64,000 bases of DNA, taken from positions 62,001 through 126,000 of the forward strand of contig NZ_ATUS01000003.1 of the NCBI RefSeq assembly GCF_000420325.1. Direction: 5' to 3'. This document shows, one piece after another, positions 35,534-43,179 of this stretch (positions within the stretch are counted from its first letter, which is position 1; each line of letters begins with the position of its first letter). The notes under the pieces were generated by a model that saw only the letters and a program-made list of their open reading frames with translations, searched no databases and had not been told where the DNA came from. Source of the DNA: Spongiibacter tropicus DSM 19543. GTDB taxonomy: Bacteria > Pseudomonadota > Gammaproteobacteria > Pseudomonadales > Spongiibacteraceae. Position numbers and translations under genes: made by a program.

Positions 35534-36900
35534 TGGGTATCGAATTGCTGGTCAACCTGTCCTATGTGGCAGCGGCCGTTCTGTTTATCTTTGGTCTGAA
35601 AATGCTGGGGTCACCCGCAACAGCCCGTAAAGGTAACCTCGTTTCAGCCGTCGGTATGTTCATCGCAGTAGTGATTACCCTGCTGGATCAGAGCATTATT
35701 GATTACAAATGGATTGCCGTCGGTATTGTTGCCGGTGGCGTTGTCGGCGCGATTGTAGCCCGCTCGGTTGCGATGACATCCATGCCGGAAATGGTGGCCC
35801 TGTTCAACGGCTTTGGTGGTATCGCCAGTCTGTTCGTTGGCTGGGCGGCGCTGTACGGCTTTGAGGCCAATGCCTTTGAACTGATCACCATCGTACTGTC
35901 GATTCTGATCGGTGGCGTGACCTTCACCGGCTCGCTGATTGCCTACGGTAAACTCAGCGAAAAAATGCCTGGTCGCCCGCTGGTCTTCAGCGGTCAGCGC
36001 GTTTTCAACATCCTGCTGATTCTGGCCATTATTGCCAGTGCCGTGATGTTCGTATTGAACCCAGGCGTTGCCCTGTACCTGTACCTGGTTATCGGCCTGA
36101 GCTGTCTGCTTGGCATTATGCTGGTCATCCCCATCGGTGGCGCAGATATGCCAGTGGTCATCTCGCTGCTGAACAGCTACTCCGGTCTGGCCGCCTGTGC
36201 CGCCGGTTTCGCGATCAACAACATCATTCTGATCGTGGCGGGTTCGCTGGTTGGTGCCAGCGGTATCATCCTGACCCAGATCATGTGTAAGGCGATGAAC
36301 CGCTCACTGAGCAACGTCCTCTTCAGCGGCTTCTCTGCCGTTGCTGGCGGCGGCGCCGGTACCAAGATCGAAGGCGAAGCCAAAGCCATGTCGGCTGACG
36401 ACGCATACTATGTTCTGGAAGCGGCCACCAGTGTGGTTATCGTTCCCGGCTACGGTATGGCCGTTGCCCAGGCACAGCACGTAGTGAAAGAGCTTCAGGA
36501 AATTCTGGAAAAGAACGGTGCCGAGGTCGTCTATGCGATTCACCCGGTTGCCGGTCGTATGCCTGGCCACATGAACGTACTGCTGGCCGAAGCCGATGTT
36601 TCCTACGACCTGCTGCTGGAAATGGACGCCGTTAACCCCCGCATGGATACCTTCGACGTGGCAATCGTTATCGGTGCCAACGACGTAGTTAACCCAGCGG
36701 CCCGCGAGATGGAAGGCAGCCCGATCTACGGTATGCCCGTCATCAACGTGGACATGGCACGCAACGTGTTCGTCATGAAGCGCTCTATGGCGTCGGGCTT
36801 TGCGGGTATCGACAACCCGCTGTTCTTCAAAGAGAACACTCGCATGCTGTTTGGCGATGCCAAGGAAATGCTGAGCAATATTATCAAAGCGTTCAGCTAA
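35533..36900 (+). CDS. pntB: NAD(P) transhydrogenase subunit beta
   Basis: A 455-residue subunit. About eight or nine membrane segments (1-270) form the proton channel, and a C-terminal Rossmann domain (about 285-455) binds NADP(H), with VPGYGMAVAQAQHVVKEL and HPVAGRMPGHMNVLLAEA. Together with pntAA and pntAB it makes the complete enzyme. It ends at a strong terminator. Confidence 0.96.
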   Translation: MGIELLVNLSYVAAAVLFIFGLKMLGSPATARKGNLVSAVGMFIAVVITLLDQSIIDYKWIAVGIVAGGVVGAIVARSVAMTSMPEMVALFNGFGGIASLFVGWAALYGFEANAFELITIVLSILIGGVTFTGSLIAYGKLSEKMPGRPLVFSGQRVFNILLILAIIASAVMFVLNPGVALYLYLVIGLSCLLGIMLVIPIGGADMPVVISLLNSYSGLAACAAGFAINNIILIVAGSLVGASGIILTQIMCKAMNRSLSNVLFSGFSAVAGGGAGTKIEGEAKAMSADDAYYVLEAATSVVIVPGYGMAVAQAQHVVKELQEILEKNGAEVVYAIHPVAGRMPGHMNVLLAEADVSYDLLLEMDAVNPRMDTFDVAIVIGANDVVNPAAREMEGSPIYGMPVINVDMARNVFVMKRSMASGFAGIDNPLFFKENTRMLFGDAKEMLSNIIKAFS

Positions 36901-36930
36901 TCCGGCTGGCCCTTCGGGCAAGCCAACGAA

Positions 36931-36961
36931 AAAGGGCGACTGCATGCAGTCGCCCTTTTTT
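36931..36961. terminator. Bidirectional terminator between pntB and the marR gene
   Basis: A perfect palindromic stem GGGCGACTGCA/TGCAGTCGCCC (36934-36955) is flanked by As on the left and six Ts on the right. It can therefore end transcription of pntB on the plus strand and of the MarR gene on the minus strand. Confidence 0.93.
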
Positions 36962-36994
36962 ATTACCTGACATGAACTGCCGCGACTTAACTGG

Positions 36995-37462
36995 TCAGCC
37001 AGCGCCCTGCTCTCGCTCCAGCGCCTGCTGCAAGACCGGCAGAACAGCGTTCAGTGAATCACGCAACGACAGCAGCGTCTCCACCGGCAACGCCGTCTCT
37101 TCCAGCAACGCGGTGGGAATACAGGCACACTGATCTCGCAGCGCCAGACCACTCTCCGTCAGAGCCAGCATCACCTGTCGCTCATCGCCCTCACAGCGCT
37201 GACGACGAATCAATCCCAACTGCTCCAGACGCTTGAGAAGGGGCGTCAGGGTGTTGGTATTGAGAATCGCCCGACGACTGACCGCCTTCACCGGACAGGG
37301 CGCCTCTTCCCACAGAATCATCAGCACAATGTACTGCGGGTAAGTCAGGCCCAGCGGGTCGAGATGAGGTTTATACAAGCGTGTGAGCAATCGCGACGCG
37401 GCATACAGCGGAAAACATAGCTGATTATCGAGCTTCAGCACTTCCGAGGCAGGCAGTGCCAT
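36995..37462 (-). CDS. MarR/OhrR-type redox-sensing regulator
   Basis: A 155-residue winged-helix regulator. The N-terminal LDNQLCFPLYAASRLLTRLYKPHLDPLGLTYPQ pattern is that of OhrR-like proteins, with Cys16 at the position of the peroxide-sensing cysteine. GGAGGG before the ATG at 37462 sets the start; an ATG 21 bases upstream overlaps the gpx stop. Association with glutathione peroxidase recalls the OspR system of Pseudomonas. It likely controls its own operon through the palindrome at 38064-38079. Confidence 0.85.
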   Translation of the reverse strand: MALPASEVLKLDNQLCFPLYAASRLLTRLYKPHLDPLGLTYPQYIVLMILWEEAPCPVKAVSRRAILNTNTLTPLLKRLEQLGLIRRQRCEGDERQVMLALTESGLALRDQCACIPTALLEETALPVETLLSLRDSLNAVLPVLQQALEREQGAG

Positions 37463-37479
37463 ATCGCCCTCCCCATCCC

Positions 37480-37962
37480 TCATGCGCTGAGCGCCGCCTC
37501 GATATCCGCCGCCAACTGTTCGGGCTTGGTCGTCGGCGCATAACGCTTGATCGGTTGCCCATCCTTACCCACCAAAAACTTGGTGAAGTTCCACTTCACG
37601 GCATTGGTCAAGGTACCCGGTGCGGCCTTTTTCAAATAGGCAAACAGCGGGTGCGTCCCTTTACCGTTAACCTCAATTTTCTCAGTAATGGGAAAGCTGA
37701 CACCATAATTAATCAGGCACTCGCCTTGAATCGTTCCGGCATCGCCCGGTTCCTGATTGGCAAACTGATTACAGGGTGCGCCGATAATCACCAGACCGCG
37801 ATCGCGGTATTGCTCGTAGAGCGCCTGCAAGCCCTCATACTGCGGAGTCAGGCCGCACTTGCTGGCAGTATTCACCACCAGCACAACCTTGCCAGCGTAA
37901 TCCGCCAGACTCATGGGTTTGCCCTGCAGGCTATTAATTTCAAAGTCGTACAACTGGCTCAT
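37480..37962 (-). CDS. Glutathione peroxidase family protein
   Basis: Thioredoxin-fold peroxidase of 160 residues. The peroxidatic Cys36 is in NTASKCGLTPQY, and the catalytic partners are visible: Gln in APCNQFANQEPG and Trp/Asn in VKWNFTKFLV. It reduces peroxides using thioredoxin or glutathione. It is the first gene of an operon with the OhrR-type regulator, 18 bases apart. The palindrome upstream overlaps its probable -10 box. Confidence 0.93.
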   Translation of the reverse strand: MSQLYDFEINSLQGKPMSLADYAGKVVLVVNTASKCGLTPQYEGLQALYEQYRDRGLVIIGAPCNQFANQEPGDAGTIQGECLINYGVSFPITEKIEVNGKGTHPLFAYLKKAAPGTLTNAVKWNFTKFLVGKDGQPIKRYAPTTKPEQLAADIEAALSA

Positions 37963-38063
37963 CTGACGCTCTCCTCACTCAAATAATGATTGGGCGGCCA
38001 GGCCAACTGCGGATAACTGACCCTGCCTTCACTGACTGTACGCTCAAAATAACAAACACGATT

Positions 38064-38079
38064 ATATCGTGCACGATAT
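38064..38079. promoter_or_regulatory. Palindromic operator upstream of the peroxidase-marR operon
   Basis: ATATCGTGCACGATAT is a perfect 16-base palindrome about 100 bases before the gpx start. On the minus strand its right half runs into TATAAT, so binding would block a -10 box. A MarR/OhrR dimer is the likely ligand. Confidence 0.75.
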
Positions 38080-38093
38080 TTTTTAACGACTTC

Positions 38094-38121
38094 TCAAGTT
38101 TTCCGGCTACGCTGCCGATAT
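38094..38121 (+). promoter_or_regulatory. Candidate sigma-28 promoter of the FliK-like gene
   Basis: GCCGATAT (38114-38121) matches seven of eight bases of the FliA -10 consensus GCCGATAA. TCAA (38094-38097) lies 16 bases before it, close to the TAAA -35. The start codon follows 43 bases later. Confidence 0.5.
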
Positions 38122-38164
38122 AACAGGCAACTGATCATTCATCACAGGCAGGGCTTTCGCGGGC

Positions 38165-39478
38165 ATGGTTATTATCAACCCCACCATCAGCACCCAGCCC
38201 GCGGCGTTGACACGTCCAGCGGGGCCTGCGCCTGTGCTGCCGGCCGACCGGGTCCTTAATGCGGTGGTGTTAGGGGAGCGTGCTCAGCACCTCTATGAGC
38301 TGTCTTCCGGCTCATTGCGCATGATGGCGGAGAGTCAGACGCCACTGAGAGAAGGCGAGCAGTTGCAGCTGCGTGTTCTCGGCAAAGATGCACAACAGCG
38401 TCCACAACTGGAAATCCTCCAGCGCGGAACGCAGGATATTTCCCCTCAGCTGCGCAACCGCTTACCCGAGCAGCTCAGCCTCAATCAATTGTCGGCCAGC
38501 CTTAACCAGATTCGCCAGGGCGAGAATCCCACACTGCGGCAATTGATAGCGCCTCTGCTCAGCAGCCTGCCCCGCCGTCAGCAGCTCAGCGACAGCGCAG
38601 GTCTGCAAAAAGCCCTGCACAACAGCGGTCAATCGCTGGAGGCTAAACTGGCCAGCGGCGAGGCTCCCAAAGGTGATATTAAAGCGGCCTTGCTGAAGCT
38701 GCTGGCTACCGTGCAGGCGCAGTCTCCACCGCCACCCAAGGCGGGACTGGCGCGCAGCTATGGTCCATCAAATACCCCGTCACCCTCCGTACACACGGCA
38801 GGCTCTGCGCCTGCAGACATCGCAACACCCGGCACGGCGTCGACGGCCAAGTCCGCATCTGCACCACAGCCGCAAGCGGCGAGTACGGCTCCGGCCTACC
38901 AAGCACCACCCAAACCCTTGGGGTTGCCGGGCGAACTGCAGCCGCAAGGACGACTGCCGCCAAGCCCCCCAGAAATCGAGAGTACATTGCTCAGCCGTCT
39001 CGCCCACGATGTTAAGGGCGCCCTCGCCCGACAGGATGCCAACCAGCTACTGGGCTTGCACAGCCGCGAACATGGGGGCAGCTACATGATCGAGTTGCCC
39101 GTTCGCGACCGCGATGGCATTGATGTCTGGCAGTTCCAGTTTCAACCACCCCGCACCGAGCGCGATCATAGTCACAACGAACGCGGCTCCCAGCATGACA
39201 CTACCCAGACCGGGTGGACGCTCTCTCTGAGTTTCGATCTGCCGGGATTGGGCGCGATTACGGCAAGAGTGACGCAACAGGAAAAACAGCTGGGTATCCG
39301 CTTCGATGCGGTGCAATCCGACGCTCTTGAACTGCTCCGGCAGCACACTCCAGAGCTACATCAACGCCTAGCGGAGAAGGGCATCGACGTTGCCGGTATC
39401 GACTGCCGACGTCGCAGTGCCCAAGCCTTAACGGAAAGCAGTTACTCGCTGTCGGCGCTGTTGAGGGATCAGGCATGA
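38165..39478 (+). CDS. Second FliK-like protein (flagellar hook-length control C-domain)
   Basis: A 437-residue protein. A long, Pro/Ala/Gln-rich and poorly structured middle part (about 195-275) is followed by a C-terminal domain like that of FliK, with GGSYMIELPVRDRDGIDVWQFQF and GWTLSLSFDLPGLGAITARV. The canonical fliK is at 50630. A gene for a FlhB-like C-domain overlaps its stop by 4 bases. Such FliK-like/FlhB-like pairs occur in other gammaproteobacteria, but their function is unknown to me. Confidence 0.78.
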   Translation: MVIINPTISTQPAALTRPAGPAPVLPADRVLNAVVLGERAQHLYELSSGSLRMMAESQTPLREGEQLQLRVLGKDAQQRPQLEILQRGTQDISPQLRNRLPEQLSLNQLSASLNQIRQGENPTLRQLIAPLLSSLPRRQQLSDSAGLQKALHNSGQSLEAKLASGEAPKGDIKAALLKLLATVQAQSPPPPKAGLARSYGPSNTPSPSVHTAGSAPADIATPGTASTAKSASAPQPQAASTAPAYQAPPKPLGLPGELQPQGRLPPSPPEIESTLLSRLAHDVKGALARQDANQLLGLHSREHGGSYMIELPVRDRDGIDVWQFQFQPPRTERDHSHNERGSQHDTTQTGWTLSLSFDLPGLGAITARVTQQEKQLGIRFDAVQSDALELLRQHTPELHQRLAEKGIDVAGIDCRRRSAQALTESSYSLSALLRDQA

Positions 39479-39855
39479 GCACGCAACACGGCAGCGTAGC
39501 GGTCTCTCTCCACTACGACGGCGAAAACGCCCCTACCGTCAGCGCCAAAGGGGAAGGCGATATTGCCCGGCGCATATTGGAAATTGCCAGCGCACACGAT
39601 ATTCCCATTTACCAGAATGCCGAGCTGCTGCAGTTTCTGAGCCGGGTTGATCTGGACGCCGAAATTCCGCCGGAGCTGTATGTGGCCGTGGCAGAGATTA
39701 TTGCCTTTGCCTACCGTTTGAAAGACCGCGTACCGGCAAGCTACTACTATCAGAACAGCGGAGAAACCGTGTACAGCCAAGATACCGCACAGTCTGCCGC
39801 CGACGAAGATCTGCTCCGTAAGGGCGAAGACAACGAAGGCATGAATGGGGATTAA
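39475..39855 (+). CDS. FlhB C-terminal domain homologue
   Basis: A 126-residue soluble protein that aligns with the part of FlhB after its autocleavage site. VSLHYDGENAPTVSAKGEGDIARRI and the later SRVDLDAEIPPELYVAVAEIIAFAYRLK match VALRYDEARSKAPVLVAKGADQIAARI and ASVELDDEIPAGLYLAVAQILTYVYQL of the true FlhB at 45314. The NPTH motif and membrane part are absent. It could act as a stand-alone export-switch partner of the FliK-like protein. It is translationally coupled to that gene and ends convergently with the DUF2802 gene. Confidence 0.85.
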   Translation: MSTQHGSVAVSLHYDGENAPTVSAKGEGDIARRILEIASAHDIPIYQNAELLQFLSRVDLDAEIPPELYVAVAEIIAFAYRLKDRVPASYYYQNSGETVYSQDTAQSAADEDLLRKGEDNEGMNGD

Positions 39856-40274
39856 TGCGTGCTGCGCACCGCTGCCAGCAGTTCGGCCTCGGAGCGACTG
39901 ATACCACAGCGCTGTACCAATTCCTCGGTACCCAAGCCCTGATCCGCCAGACGAATGGCCTGTTGGTAGAAGCGCAGATCGCGTTTTTCACTGTCCAGAG
40001 CCTGTTGGCGGCTACCGACCATTTCCAGATACTCTTCCAGCGCCAGCACCCGCTCGCCCATCACCGTTAAGGCACTGCTTTGAGCTTCCAGTTTAGCTTG
40101 CTGGGCCGCCAGCTTTTGCTCCATCGCCAGCACCATCATTTCCGCTCGGGAACGACGGCTCTGCCACAGGTACAACAGCATCGCCAGCCCGGCAACACTG
40201 AGTAAGATACCCAGAATCGTCAGATCATCTAACTGACTGAACCATGCGAGAACTACACCTTGCTGCTCTGCCAT
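39852..40274 (-). CDS. DUF2802 family membrane-anchored protein
   Basis: A 140-residue protein with one N-terminal membrane segment (about 18-36), a coiled coil (about 45-100) and a C-terminal helix-turn-helix-like stretch (QGLGTEELVQRCGISRSEAELLAAV), the DUF2802 signature. It is found next to fliA and chemotaxis genes in other polar-flagellated bacteria, but its function is unknown. AGGA precedes the ATG at 40274; in-frame starts further up lie inside fliA. It is the last gene of the flagellar cluster in this window. Confidence 0.8.
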   Translation of the reverse strand: MAEQQGVVLAWFSQLDDLTILGILLSVAGLAMLLYLWQSRRSRAEMMVLAMEQKLAAQQAKLEAQSSALTVMGERVLALEEYLEMVGSRQQALDSEKRDLRFYQQAIRLADQGLGTEELVQRCGISRSEAELLAAVRSTH

Positions 40275-40303
40275 TGTCCTGTTCCTGCATTCCCCGGCGC
40301 CGA

Positions 40304-41026
40304 TCAGGCAGCCAGCCAATCCCCTAAACGCCCTTTCAGCCGCAATACTGCCTGACTGTGAATCTGGCAAACCCGCGACTCGCTCACTTCCAACACCTCG
40401 CCGATTTCCTTGAGGTTCAAGCCCTGATCGTAGTACAGCGCCATCACCAGCTTCTCACGTTCAGGCAGTGCCTCGATCTGTGTAGCCAGCGCACGCTGAA
40501 GGCCTTCGTCCTCCAACTCCCGCAGCGGCGTATCGGCGCTGTCATCTTCGTCGCTGAACTCCATACCGCTGTCGCTGGCCTGCTCCAGGCTGACCAGACG
40601 CACCGCCGCGGTGTCGCTCAGCAAATCGTAGTAGTCATTGATATCAATGCCCATTTCCTCGGCAATTTCCGCGGCCTGCGCCTCGCGCCCCAAACGGGAC
40701 TCGACGCGATTGACTGCCGCCGCCAACTCCCGAAGCTGGCGACTTACCGAACGGGGAGCCCAGGCGCCCTGACGCATCTGGTCAATCATCGCGCCACGGA
40801 TACGAATGCTCGCATACGTTTCAAACCCCGCACCCTGCCCCGCACGGAAATTACTGGCCGCTTCCAACAGGCCAATCATCCCGGCCTGAATCAGATCATC
40901 CACCTCCACACTGGCAGGCAGGCGGCTGAGTAAATGGTAGGCAATGCGTTTAACCAGCGGCGCGTGGCGCGTCACCAGCTCGTCGCGGTTGCCTACCTGC
41001 ACATCGAGGTAAGCAGCGTGACTCAC
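40304..41026 (-). CDS. fliA: RNA polymerase sigma-28 factor FliA
   Basis: Flagellar sigma factor that transcribes late genes (flagellin, chaperones, chemotaxis). Regions 2 and 4 are intact, with LPASVEVDDLIQAGMIGLLEAASNF and GLNLKEIGEVLEVSESRVCQIHSQAVLRLKGRL. At 240 residues it is normal in length. It overlaps flhG by 4 bases (ATGA). It is the likely user of the sigma-28-like sites at 38094 and 61089. Confidence 0.97.
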   Translation of the reverse strand: MSHAAYLDVQVGNRDELVTRHAPLVKRIAYHLLSRLPASVEVDDLIQAGMIGLLEAASNFRAGQGAGFETYASIRIRGAMIDQMRQGAWAPRSVSRQLRELAAAVNRVESRLGREAQAAEIAEEMGIDINDYYDLLSDTAAVRLVSLEQASDSGMEFSDEDDSADTPLRELEDEGLQRALATQIEALPEREKLVMALYYDQGLNLKEIGEVLEVSESRVCQIHSQAVLRLKGRLGDWLAA

Positions 41027-41850
41027 ACGGCAACTCCTTTCAGACTTTCCTGTTGCAGAAGACGATCAACAAAGAATTCAAGGTGACCGCTCGGCCCCTG
41101 AGGCATTGGCCATTTATCCACCGTCTCCGCCAATTTTCGGAACGCCAGCGACGCATCCGCCCCCGGATACAGTTCGCTCACTGCCTGCTGACGGGCATCG
41201 GCTTTAACCAGAAAGCGATCGCGGGGAATAAAGCCTGCATACTCCAGCGTAACATCGAGGAAACGCTGGGCGACTTCGTTCAAGCGCTCGAAACCATCGC
41301 GGGCCTGATCCTGACTGTCGACCATATTGCGCAGAACTTTGAAACGCTTAATACCGGCATCACGGCTCATCACTTTGATCAGCGCATAGGCGTCTGCCAT
41401 CGAGGTCAGCTCATCGGTGACAACGACCATGACGTAGTGACTGGCTTTACTGAAGGTAATCACACTGTCGGAAATACCGGCCGCGGTATCCACCACCATC
41501 ACATCGTAATCATCATTGAGCGCGCTCAGCGCGCGGACAATGGCACCGTGCTGATCACTGCCCAGCTCCGCCATTTTCTTGATCCCCGACGCGGCGGGAA
41601 TAATATCGATGCCACTGGGACCGGGCATCAGGATATCCTGGATATCGCAAGCGCCCTCCAGCACATGAGACAAGTTCCACTTGGGCCGCAAGCCCAACAT
41701 GATATCGACATTGGCCAGACCCAGGTCGGCATCCATCAGCAATACCCGCTTCTGGCGGCGAGCAAGCTGGCAGGCCAGATTCACCGAAACATTGGTTTTG
41801 CCAACGCCACCTTTACCACTGCTCACTGCGATCACTTTTACCGGGTTCAT
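41023..41850 (-). CDS. flhG: Flagellar number regulator FlhG (FleN), MinD-like ATPase
   Basis: ParA/MinD-type ATPase of 275 residues that limits the number of polar flagella and in Pseudomonas antagonises FleQ. The deviant Walker A motif GKGGVGKT is at 12-19, with LLMDADLGLANVDIMLGL and VVDTAAGISD further on. The C-terminus ends in a membrane-targeting-like helix (HLEFFVDRLLQQESLKG). The pair with FlhF points to a polar flagellum. Because the FleQ-like protein here lacks its receiver domain, the FlhG contact may differ. Confidence 0.95.
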   Translation of the reverse strand: MNPVKVIAVSSGKGGVGKTNVSVNLACQLARRQKRVLLMDADLGLANVDIMLGLRPKWNLSHVLEGACDIQDILMPGPSGIDIIPAASGIKKMAELGSDQHGAIVRALSALNDDYDVMVVDTAAGISDSVITFSKASHYVMVVVTDELTSMADAYALIKVMSRDAGIKRFKVLRNMVDSQDQARDGFERLNEVAQRFLDVTLEYAGFIPRDRFLVKADARQQAVSELYPGADASLAFRKLAETVDKWPMPQGPSGHLEFFVDRLLQQESLKGVAV

Positions 41851-41911
41851 AGTCTTTCCTTATTTTTCATTGCCATCGCTGATCGACAGCTCCTGTTGAC
41901 GCCCGCAGGCG

Positions 41912-43153
41912 TCAGGCCTGTACTCCCAACCGCTGCGCAGGCGCAGGGGTCGCTACCCGGGGAGCCGGGGTAAATCCGCGCGCCATACGCATGGCAATAC
42001 TGACCAGCTTCGTGGCATCAGCAGGGCTCAGGTTTTGCGGCACCTTCGGGCCATTAGCACACCACACTGCGGGCAGGCGATGCTCAATCAGGTTCGACAG
42101 CAAACCACCCAGACGCATGGCTTCATCGATACGGCTGATCACAGCGCCCTGCAAATCAAAGCGGCTGTAGGCGTCAATAATTTCACTTTGCACATAGGCT
42201 TCGACATCGGCCGGTAAGGTCAGATAGCACTGCAATCCCGGCATCACGCTCAACAGTTTTTCCATTTCGTTCAGGCCTTCGCGATCCCGAAACGACAGCC
42301 CCGACGTGTCCACCAGTACCAGCGCCTTTTTCTCCAGCAGGCGAAAGGTCCGCGCCGCTTCACTGATCGTGCCGGCGCCGTGAACCGGAATCTGCAGAAT
42401 GCGGCCGTAAGCGCGCAGTTGATCCTGAGCGCCCACCCGCGCGCTGTCCGTGGTCAGCAGTGCGATATTGTCGCGGCCGTGACGCATCACATGCTGGGCA
42501 GCCAGTTTGGCAATGGTGGTCGTCTTCCCCGCCCCCTGGGGGCCAAGCAGACAAATCGCGCCACGGCTCGGCGGCGGCGCCACCGGCAAGCGTCGGCTCA
42601 GGAGAATTTTCAGGGCTTCCCGCTGCACCGCCTCGCTTTGCTCCGGCGGCAATTCCCGCTGAAGTTGCTCGGCAATCCGCGGCTCAATATCCATGGCTTC
42701 CAGCAGACCATTACTGCCCTGATGGCGTGGTTGCTCGGTGCTGAGCTGCTGCCAGTTGTGATCCTTGAGCTGTGACATCAGCATGGACTTCATTGCCGCC
42801 AGCTCCTGCTTCATCTCATGCAATTCGTCATTTTCAGACCACGCGAGCTGAGGACCTTTGCCAAAATTTTGGCGTGGCATCTCCGCCACCGGTGAAAGTT
42901 CAGTCTCGGAACGTTTTTCACGACGGGCCAACAAGGCCTCCAGCGCGGTATTTTCGCGGCTCTGAGCGGCATCTTGACGGACGGGAGCTACCACGGCCTC
43001 GCCCTCTGCCTCTGGTTCGTCCCAGCTCACCACCAGCTCCACACCACCGGGCACAGACTGGCAATCGAGAATCACCGCATCTGGACCGTGGGCAGCGCGG
43101 ATCATCCGCATCGCCTGTTCACTGTCTGCTGCCCGATATTTCTTTACGTTCAT
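41912..43153 (-). CDS. flhF: Flagellar placement GTPase FlhF
   Basis: SRP-type GTPase of 413 residues that sets the polar site of flagellar assembly. N-terminal basic domain MNVKKYRAADSEQAMRMIRA, linker, then NG domain with Walker A GPQGAGKT (204-211) and switch segment LVDTSGLSFRDREGL. GGGAG precedes the ATG. It lies between flhA and flhG in the usual order. Confidence 0.96.
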   Translation of the reverse strand: MNVKKYRAADSEQAMRMIRAAHGPDAVILDCQSVPGGVELVVSWDEPEAEGEAVVAPVRQDAAQSRENTALEALLARREKRSETELSPVAEMPRQNFGKGPQLAWSENDELHEMKQELAAMKSMLMSQLKDHNWQQLSTEQPRHQGSNGLLEAMDIEPRIAEQLQRELPPEQSEAVQREALKILLSRRLPVAPPPSRGAICLLGPQGAGKTTTIAKLAAQHVMRHGRDNIALLTTDSARVGAQDQLRAYGRILQIPVHGAGTISEAARTFRLLEKKALVLVDTSGLSFRDREGLNEMEKLLSVMPGLQCYLTLPADVEAYVQSEIIDAYSRFDLQGAVISRIDEAMRLGGLLSNLIEHRLPAVWCANGPKVPQNLSPADATKLVSIAMRMARGFTPAPRVATPAPAQRLGVQA

Positions 43154-43179
43154 CTACTCCCGCTCCTGACGGGGCCCAC

